Below are positions 58,235 to 64,000 of a stretch of 64,000 nt of DNA, piece by piece. How positions within the stretch are numbered: position 1 is the first letter of the stretch; each line of letters opens with the position of its first letter. The DNA comes from Terribium retamae. GTDB lineage: Bacteria > Pseudomonadota > Alphaproteobacteria > Rhizobiales > Rhizobiaceae. The DNA lies in contig NZ_JAKREW010000002.1 of the NCBI RefSeq assembly GCF_022347545.1, forward strand, positions 62,001 through 126,000, in the 5' to 3' direction. The position numbers were made by a program, and so were the translations under genes. The notes below the pieces were generated by a model. The model was not told the DNA's origin. It searched no databases and saw nothing but the letters and a program-made list of their open reading frames with translations.

Positions 58235-59551
58235 ATGGTGTCCATCGAAGAGAGAATTGCCGAACGGGTCGAGGCCCGCGGCGATCAGATCGTCGAGACG
58301 CTGAGCGCGCTGATTTCCTTTCCGTCGATCGTCATGTCGGATCCGACCAAGGCTGGCCCCGGTGAACGCGACTGTCAGCTCTATCTGCAGACACGGCTGG
58401 AGAAGCTCGGCTTCACCACCGATCTGTGGGATCCGGACGGACCCGCGCTGTACGAGCAATATAAAGGCCGACCAGGCGCCAACAAGGGTCGTACATTCGA
58501 AGGCCGGCCCAATCTCGGCGGAACGCTGAAAGGCACCGGCGGCGGCAAGTCCATCATGCTCACCGGTCATATCGACGTCGTCCCGCCGGGTGCGCGCGAG
58601 CACTGGCAGACCGATCCCTTCGAGCCTGTGCTCAAGGATGGCTTCCTGCATGGCCGCGGTACGGTCGACATGAAAGGCGGCGTCGCCTGCATGCTCATGG
58701 CCGTCGAGATCCTGAAGGAGCTGGATGTCCCGCTTTCCGGCGACATCGTCTTCACCACGGTGGTCGACGAGGAGATCGGCGGCATGGGCTCGCTCGCCAT
58801 GGTCGATCGCGGTTTTCGTGCCGACGCGGGCATCATGACCGAGCCGACCGCCAACCGCATCGCGCCGCTCTGCCATGGCATCCTGTGGGGACGCATCATC
58901 CTGGACGGCATCGGCGGTCACGCCGAACTCACACCCAATGCATGGTATTCGAGCGGGCCCGTCGATGCGGTGCAGCTATGCCGGCAGATGCTCGATGGCA
59001 TCGACATCCTCAACCGCCGCTGGATGTTCGATCCCAAAAAGACGCATCCGCTCATGGATATGCCGAACCAGATCATGGTGACGCAGATCAACGCCGGCGA
59101 ACATCCATCTTCGACTGCCGGCCGCGCCGAAATCATCATCGATGCTCAGTACCTGCCTCATGAGAAGGATGAATTCGGTCTGGGCGGCGCGGTAAAGCGC
59201 GAAATCGAAGAGCATGTCGCCAATGTCTGTCAGGCCGATCCCTACCTGCGCGCGCACCCTGCGCGCGTGGAATGGATCCTTGACGCTGACTGTGCCGAGG
59301 TGCCCGCCGATCATCCCTTCGTCGAGACATTCCAGAGCGCAGTCGGAATCGCAGGATTGTCGCCGAAGCTTTCCGGCTTCGGCGCACACAGCGATATCGG
59401 CCTGCCGACCGGACTCGGCAACACGCCGACCGTCAATTTCGGACCGGGCGATCCGGCCCAGTCGCATCAGCCGAACGAGCGCGTATCGGTGCGCGACCTC
59501 ATCGACTGCACCAAGGCCATCGCGCTGACAGTACATCGCTGGTGCCGATAG
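58235..59551 (+). CDS. M20-family deacylase (ArgE/DapE type)
   Basis: A 438-residue zinc hydrolase. Motifs: MLTGHIDVVPPGAREHW (first metal His-x-Asp), GRGTVDMKGGVACMLMA (bridging Asp), TTVVDEEIGGMGSL (catalytic Glu-Glu), and GFGAHSDIGLPTGLGNT near the C-terminus. Relatives remove acetyl or succinyl groups from N-acyl amino acids or diamino acids. As last gene of the LacI-regulated importer operon it probably hydrolyses the imported compound. It is much longer than the M20D enzyme at 43 kb and not closely related to it. Confidence 0.9.
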   Translation: MVSIEERIAERVEARGDQIVETLSALISFPSIVMSDPTKAGPGERDCQLYLQTRLEKLGFTTDLWDPDGPALYEQYKGRPGANKGRTFEGRPNLGGTLKGTGGGKSIMLTGHIDVVPPGAREHWQTDPFEPVLKDGFLHGRGTVDMKGGVACMLMAVEILKELDVPLSGDIVFTTVVDEEIGGMGSLAMVDRGFRADAGIMTEPTANRIAPLCHGILWGRIILDGIGGHAELTPNAWYSSGPVDAVQLCRQMLDGIDILNRRWMFDPKKTHPLMDMPNQIMVTQINAGEHPSSTAGRAEIIIDAQYLPHEKDEFGLGGAVKREIEEHVANVCQADPYLRAHPARVEWILDADCAEVPADHPFVETFQSAVGIAGLSPKLSGFGAHSDIGLPTGLGNTPTVNFGPGDPAQSHQPNERVSVRDLIDCTKAIALTVHRWCR

Positions 59552-59604
59552 GAAGAACAGGCGCGCGGCGGTGTGTATGGAAGTGTTCGCGATGCTTCAC
59601 GCTG

Positions 59605-59697
59605 GAGCAACCCGCGCAAAAGTGCGCGACGGTTTTCCATCCGGAATCGCGTAAAACTCGGAGAGCTTCCGCGTTTTCCGTAAAATGGAACGCTCTA
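59605..59697. repeat. RIME-like palindromic repeat at the exoZ stop codon
   Basis: Full element with some changes: GAGCAACCCGCGCAAAAG ... ATCCGGAATCGCG, spacer, GAGCTTCCGCGTTTTCC ... GGAACGCTCTA. Its right end gives the exoZ TAG stop (59695-59697, minus strand). It separates the convergent M20 and exoZ genes. Confidence 0.8.
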
Positions 59698-60696
59698 AGC
59701 GGCGTAGCGAACATTTCCGCGATGGCGGCGCGCCTTGAGCCAGGCAGCGACCGGTTTTTCAAGCAATTCGTGGCAGACCAATCCCGCTATGGTTCCGGCG
59801 ACGATCGACAGGAGGAACACGGACAGCCCCGGCAAACCCAGGGCCTCGCTCGTCTTGACGACGACGGAGATCGCCAGCGTGTGCCAGAGGTAGATCGAGT
59901 AGGAGGCATCGCCGAGATAAGTCAGCGGCCGGATGTGCGGCACGCGGCTAGCCCTTTCGAGGACCAGAACGCCGACAAGAAGCATGCCGGACAAAGGGCC
60001 GAGCGCAGCCGGCCCGAAAGGCAGATGGCCAAACCCGACCAGGGCAAAGCCTGCTATCGACGCAACGATCAGAGGAAATCCCAGTGCGGATGGGGGCAAG
60101 CGATTTGCAAGCCACAATTTTCCGATCGCGGCCCCGATCAGGAACTCCGCCATCAAAGGGTTTGTATAGGTGCGAAGCACTGCGCCATCCGGCTGCAAAG
60201 CCAGGCCCAAGCAGACCAGCGCACCGAAAACCAGCGCGAGCACCAGAAATCGTTTCGCGGCCGGCAGGAACAGGACCGCCGAGAACAGCACGTAGAAAAA
60301 CATCTCGTAATTGAGGGTCCAGCCTTGGACCAGAACCGGCCAGGTGCCCCCGTCGCTCGGCGAAACATGCGGAATGAAAGCGAACGATGCAAAGATATGA
60401 AAGGTCGTGAGCTTCATATTGGGGAAGAGTCCTGCAAGGCCGCCTGCCACCATTACTGCGGTCGCGATCCAGTAGAGCGGCACGATCCGCTCCGCCCGCT
60501 CGCGGAGGAACACTCTCGGTGAAGGCTGCCGCGTTTCGGCCAGCACCCACATAATGAACCCCGAAACGACAAAGAAAACGTCGACGCCGGCAGCTCCGAT
60601 GACAAAATGACCGTCGGTGCGTTCGGCGGCGTGGAAGATCACCACTGCGAGTGCCGCGACGGCGCGCAGATATTGGATACCATAGAGCTTGTTCAT
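59695..60696 (-). CDS. exoZ: Acyltransferase family 3 protein, ExoZ-like
   Basis: A 333-residue inner-membrane O-acyltransferase with about ten membrane segments. The family start YGIQYLRAVAALAVVIFHAA with the catalytic histidine, then DVFFVVSGFIMW, ERIVPLYWIAT and DASYSIYLWHTLA. In succinoglycan biosynthesis ExoZ acetylates the repeat unit. The ATG at 60696 overlaps the exoQ stop by 4 bp (ATGA). Position as the last gene after exoY, exoF and exoQ matches the Sinorhizobium order; exoB does not follow. Confidence 0.85.
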   Translation of the reverse strand: MNKLYGIQYLRAVAALAVVIFHAAERTDGHFVIGAAGVDVFFVVSGFIMWVLAETRQPSPRVFLRERAERIVPLYWIATAVMVAGGLAGLFPNMKLTTFHIFASFAFIPHVSPSDGGTWPVLVQGWTLNYEMFFYVLFSAVLFLPAAKRFLVLALVFGALVCLGLALQPDGAVLRTYTNPLMAEFLIGAAIGKLWLANRLPPSALGFPLIVASIAGFALVGFGHLPFGPAALGPLSGMLLVGVLVLERASRVPHIRPLTYLGDASYSIYLWHTLAISVVVKTSEALGLPGLSVFLLSIVAGTIAGLVCHELLEKPVAAWLKARRHRGNVRYAA

Positions 60697-61949
60697 GCCA
60701 CGCTCTGCCAAAGCAAGTGAGGTGCCGTCGTAGCGGTGCCCCTTCTGGGCAAAGCGAGTTGTCCGGCTGCGTAGTAGACCAGGAACGAGCCGATGACGTA
60801 AGGGTTAATCACGTCCACCTCGACGAAGGACCGGATCAGGAACATCACGGCAATCCCAAGCAAGGTGAACGAGGCCGGATCCCGCCGCGCATCGATCAGG
60901 CGAAGCAGCAGACCGAAGGGAACGCGCACCATCAGCACAGCGATGGCAAGGATACCCGCGAGACCGAGTTCCACCAGCACTTCGATATAGGTGTTATGGA
61001 AATGGAAGCCGCTTCGGGAGCCGATGTAGAACTCCTGCCAAAGTCGTTCGGCCTCGGAAAATCCCTGCACCCAATAGCCCTGATAGCCGACCCCGAACCA
61101 GAAGGACTCCATGGCGGCCTCCCAGCCCTGCTGCCAGAGATAGGTTCGGCCTGTCAGGGTGGAATCCTTGCCGAAGGCACCGAGCACGGCATCGGCAGCA
61201 CCCATGTTGAGCGCGACAAAGACGACGAGCAGGCCGATCGCCATGCCGGCGACCAGGCCGCCCTTGCGCGCTGAGGGCGAGAACCGCATCGCGAGCTTAA
61301 GACATATCAGCAGAGCGAGCGTCGCCCCTATGGCGAGCACCGAGGTCGCAGACTGCGCGGCAAGCAAGGTGTAGGCACACAACATGCCGCAAAAGATGGC
61401 CAGCAACCGCCAAAGACCACGCTCATGCTGCACGGCAACTGCCGTGAAGGCGAAGTAGATGCCGAGCGACGAGAAAAGGCCGAGTTGGTTCTTCGACGAA
61501 AACGCGCCGACAAAACTGTAGGTGCCATCAATCGGATCCAAATTGTATTGGCCGAAGGCGATGGAAAACAGCACCACCATGAGGATGCCGACCAGCGCAC
61601 CGATGTTGAGCGTGCGGACCGAAACCGTACGCGCCGCAATCAGGGCGCAAACGACATGGGTGAGCAATTGCACACCCGCGCGCGCCGTCACACCGGGAGC
61701 ATTCGACCAGAACATCGACAGGCATGCCAACACTGCGAAGGCGATGATCCAGGAGAAACGACGATAGTCGCCAAGCACCCGCTTGTAGTCCACCAGAATG
61801 AGCGGCAGCCAGCAGGCGTAATAGGCGAGAATGGAAACCTGTCCGAACCGGGTCGAATAAGCGAATACAAAGATCGACAGCGCGACCGCACCGGCGCCGT
61901 ACCAGAAATTGCGGTCGGGATTCACAAGCAGTGCTTTTGCGATTCTCAT
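60693..61949 (-). CDS. exoQ: O-antigen ligase/polymerase family protein, ExoQ-like
   Basis: A 418-residue inner-membrane protein with about ten to twelve segments and the large periplasmic loop of the Wzy/ligase family: GRTYLWQQGWEAAMESFWFG then VGYQGYWVQGF, ending HNTYIEVLVELGLAG. ExoQ joins succinoglycan repeats into long chains. The ATG at 61949 has GGAG 8-11 nt upstream. It is preceded by a hairpin that separates it from exoF. Confidence 0.86.
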   Translation of the reverse strand: MRIAKALLVNPDRNFWYGAGAVALSIFVFAYSTRFGQVSILAYYACWLPLILVDYKRVLGDYRRFSWIIAFAVLACLSMFWSNAPGVTARAGVQLLTHVVCALIAARTVSVRTLNIGALVGILMVVLFSIAFGQYNLDPIDGTYSFVGAFSSKNQLGLFSSLGIYFAFTAVAVQHERGLWRLLAIFCGMLCAYTLLAAQSATSVLAIGATLALLICLKLAMRFSPSARKGGLVAGMAIGLLVVFVALNMGAADAVLGAFGKDSTLTGRTYLWQQGWEAAMESFWFGVGYQGYWVQGFSEAERLWQEFYIGSRSGFHFHNTYIEVLVELGLAGILAIAVLMVRVPFGLLLRLIDARRDPASFTLLGIAVMFLIRSFVEVDVINPYVIGSFLVYYAAGQLALPRRGTATTAPHLLWQSVA

Positions 61950-61991
61950 GGCATCGCTCCGCAACAGGCGGTTTTGCGCCCATAAATGGCA

Positions 61992-62011
61992 GCGCCGCCC
62001 ATTGGCGGCGC
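61992..62011 (-). terminator. Hairpin between exoF and exoQ
   Basis: Stem GCGCCGCC with GGCGGCGC and a 4-nt loop, in the 103-bp gap. On the minus strand it is followed by a poor T tract, so it may be an attenuator or an RNA-stabilising structure rather than a full stop. Confidence 0.5.
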
Positions 62012-62052
62012 CGATCCTGCGGCTTTCATCACATATGGTCCGGGCAACGGTC

Positions 62053-63324
62053 TCAGTTGGACGTCACGCGCGGACCGGCAACCTCGATCTTGATCACGTC
62101 GCCAGGCAGCACGGGCGTGTTTTCGTCAGCTACGGTTTGGCTGTCCTTGCCGTCCTCACCCATGCGCACGATCGAATAGCTGATGATCGGCTCCGCGCCG
62201 TTGCCCGCGGTTCGCGCGGCGTCCGGCGCCCGCGACATCGCTTCAGTCATGAGGCCAGAATACATGCCCATCTTGTAGTTCAACTGCTCGAGATCGGCTT
62301 CCGTCTCCTGGCGGCTTTGAGCGACTTCGGTGTCGCGGTCGTTTTGCAGTTTGGTCGCGTCCTGTGTCGCCTTGGCGATGTCCTGCTTTGCACGCAGGCT
62401 GGCAGTCTCCAGGTCGAGCACCTGGCCTTCAAGCTCTGCGCTGGTCCGCTCGAGGTTCAGGATGCGCTGGTTCACCACCAACCCCTTCTCGGCGAGCCCG
62501 CTGATGCTTTTCAGCTCCGCCTTCGAAAGCTCAACCTGTCGATTCTGCGTGGCAATCTTCTTTGTCAGCGATTCGATCTCGGACTGCAGCAGCTTCTTGA
62601 GGTCGTCCAGCGCTGTCAGTTGCAGGCGCAGGCGCTTCTCACGAGCTTCCTTCAGCGCGGTCTCGTCTGCCATCAGTTTGCGGCCGACCTCGCTTTTGTT
62701 CAGCTCTTGCGGAAAGTCGATCTGATCCTTGTTGTCGGCCTCGGCGACCAATCGCGCGCGCCGAGCCAAAAGGCCATTCCGCTGCGCAACCAGCACGTCA
62801 TAGTTGCCCTGCGCCTGGATGAAATCCCGTACGCCACCCGTTCCGCCATTGTCTGCGCGACGCAGCCCTCCGGCCAGGCTCATGGCTTTCAGCACCGTGA
62901 GGCCGGGCGCATAAGGATATTTGCCTGGGGTCTGAACATCACCGGCAAGGAATACCGGCCGGAATTCGGCGATCTCTACCGACGCTTCCGGACGATCGGG
63001 CAGGCCGAGTTTCTGCTGCAATCCCGCTGCGATCGCTGTCGCCACTTCGGTGGTCGTCTTGCCTTTGACTTCGAGTTCGCCAACGAAGGGCAGCGAAATC
63101 TCGCCCGTGGGATTCACGCTGTAGTCCCCGCTGATCGTAGCCCAGTCGCGAACCGCGCCCTCGGCGCTCTGCCATTCGGCAACCCGGATGCGCAGCTTAT
63201 CCATCGCGTCGAGCCGATAGCCATCGGCCGCGGCCGCCGCGAAGGTCGCCGTCAGAAGAAGACCAAAGCATACAAAAACGCGGATGAACGGCCCAAAGGC
63301 CGCAATTGCGCGATAGTTCCTCAA
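62053..63324 (-). CDS. exoF: Polysaccharide export (OPX) protein, ExoF-like
   Basis: A 423-residue exported protein. A signal sequence (FIRVFVCFGLLLTATFAAAA) precedes the polysaccharide export domain (ISGDYSVNPTGEISLPFVGE, about residues 55-130), a SLBB-like region (VFLAGDVQTPGKYPYAPGLT, about 130-160) and a long coiled coil (about 210-350). ExoF takes part in succinoglycan assembly or export. TTG at 63324 with AAAGGACG upstream is the best start; no ATG lies between it and the exoY stop, and a longer frame overlaps exoY. Confidence 0.88.
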   Translation of the reverse strand: MRNYRAIAAFGPFIRVFVCFGLLLTATFAAAAADGYRLDAMDKLRIRVAEWQSAEGAVRDWATISGDYSVNPTGEISLPFVGELEVKGKTTTEVATAIAAGLQQKLGLPDRPEASVEIAEFRPVFLAGDVQTPGKYPYAPGLTVLKAMSLAGGLRRADNGGTGGVRDFIQAQGNYDVLVAQRNGLLARRARLVAEADNKDQIDFPQELNKSEVGRKLMADETALKEAREKRLRLQLTALDDLKKLLQSEIESLTKKIATQNRQVELSKAELKSISGLAEKGLVVNQRILNLERTSAELEGQVLDLETASLRAKQDIAKATQDATKLQNDRDTEVAQSRQETEADLEQLNYKMGMYSGLMTEAMSRAPDAARTAGNGAEPIISYSIVRMGEDGKDSQTVADENTPVLPGDVIKIEVAGPRVTSN

Positions 63325-63379
63325 GGGCGGTCGTCCTTTCTCAACTGGCGGCTTTCCCCATTCAATTGAACACACCCCA

Positions 63380-64000
63380 TCAATAGCTGCCGCGCGACGA
63401 GAAAACGGCCGGAACGGTCCTGACCAGGATCTTGAGGTCGAAGACGAAGGACCAGTTCTCGACATAGTGCTGGTCGAAGGCGACGCGAGCGCCATAGGAA
63501 ACGTCGTTGCGTCCGCTGACTTGCCACAAGCCGGTAAGGCCCGGGCGCGACTGCAAATAGTATTCCGCCGCAGTACCGTAGAGTTCGAGCTCGTCCTTCA
63601 CCACGGGACGCGGGCCGACAAAGCTCATTTCACCGCGCAGGATATTGAAGATCTGGGGCAGCTCATCGAGGGAGAGCTTGCGCAGGACCATGCCGACATT
63701 GGTGACGCGCGGGTCGTTCTGCAGCTTGCGGGTGGCATTCCATTCTTCGCGGTCTTGCGGATTGTTGGCGAAATGAGCGGCCAGCACTTCATCGCCGTTC
63801 TCGACCATGCTGCGGAACTTCCAGCATCGGAAGACCGTGCCGTTCCGGCCGATTCGCGGGTGGCCATAAAGGACCGAACCACCATCGGTAGCCTTCACCA
63901 GGGCTGCCAGCATCAGCAGCAACGGGCTGAGCAGTACAATGCCAGCCAATGCACCTATAATGTCAAAACCACGCTTTATGGCGCCGCCGATCGCCGGAGG
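63380..64000 (-). CDS. exoY: Undecaprenyl-phosphate galactose phosphotransferase, ExoY-like (5' end outside window)
   Basis: The C-terminal 206 residues of a bacterial sugar transferase (polyprenyl-phosphate hexose-1-phosphate transferase family). A membrane segment (FDIIGALAGIVLLSPLLLML) is followed by HPRIGRNGTVFRCWKFRSM, LRKLSLDELPQIFNILRGEM, SFVGPRPV and GLTGLWQVSGRND, all diagnostic. ExoY primes succinoglycan synthesis by loading galactose phosphate on the lipid carrier. The start codon lies beyond the right edge. Confidence 0.92.
   Translation of the reverse strand, partial: PPAIGGAIKRGFDIIGALAGIVLLSPLLLMLAALVKATDGGSVLYGHPRIGRNGTVFRCWKFRSMVENGDEVLAAHFANNPQDREEWNATRKLQNDPRVTNVGMVLRKLSLDELPQIFNILRGEMSFVGPRPVVKDELELYGTAAEYYLQSRPGLTGLWQVSGRNDVSYGARVAFDQHYVENWSFVFDLKILVRTVPAVFSSRGSY

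Overview
The window looks like chromosomal DNA of an alphaproteobacterium of the order Hyphomicrobiales (Rhizobiales), most likely a Mesorhizobium, Aminobacter or Phyllobacteriaceae relative. The reasons are high GC, the gene order obgE-proB-proA-nadD-rsfS-rlmH, an exoY-exoF-exoQ-exoZ block as in rhizobial succinoglycan loci, a DUF6867 gene inside a liv operon, and many copies of palindromic repeats resembling the RIME elements of rhizobia. These assignments come from recognising protein families by eye; no database search was run.

Layout. 1-8 kb: 5' part of pyruvate carboxylase and a branched-chain amino acid ABC system (livK, DUF6867, livF, livG with an unusual C-terminal helix-hairpin-helix tail, livM, livH). 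8.6-17.7 kb: GntR regulator with its operators, a small secreted protein, methylmalonate-semialdehyde dehydrogenase with a divergent LysR regulator, a sigma-factor-like protein with a VOC protein, and an alanine module (dadA, two Rnk-like proteins, alr). 17.8-31.3 kb: housekeeping genes for RNA decay, envelope remodelling, ribosome maturation, NAD and proline synthesis, GTPase ObgE, two acetyltransferases, L27, L21 and tRNA-Ser(CGA). 31.3-33.2 kb: arginase and a divergent phosphotransferase.

33-52 kb is a catabolic region for N-methylated compounds. It holds two non-pyrrolysine MttB-family methyltransferases, a TMADH/FadH-like flavin oxidoreductase, an orphan Tat-exported substrate-binding protein, a polar amino acid ABC operon with an M20D amidohydrolase, heterotetrameric sarcosine oxidase (soxBDAG), LysR and TetR regulators, and a broken relic of an aminomethyltransferase-type (GcvT) C-terminal domain. 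Together they could strip methyl groups from a betaine or N-methyl amino acid down to glycine; the true substrate is not shown by the sequence.

52-59.6 kb is a compact operon under a LacI-family regulator with two near-identical operators: a class I glutamine-amidotransferase-like protein, a sugar-type ABC importer with a single-cassette ATPase and two permeases, and an ArgE/DapE-type M20 deacylase. Its substrate is unknown, and it is the best candidate here for an undescribed uptake-and-hydrolysis system. 59.7-64 kb is the exopolysaccharide block exoZ-exoQ-exoF-exoY, cut by the window end.

A theme across the window is that the ends of palindromic repeats (TAGAGC... or TGAGCAATTCC...) form the stop codons of at least five genes.
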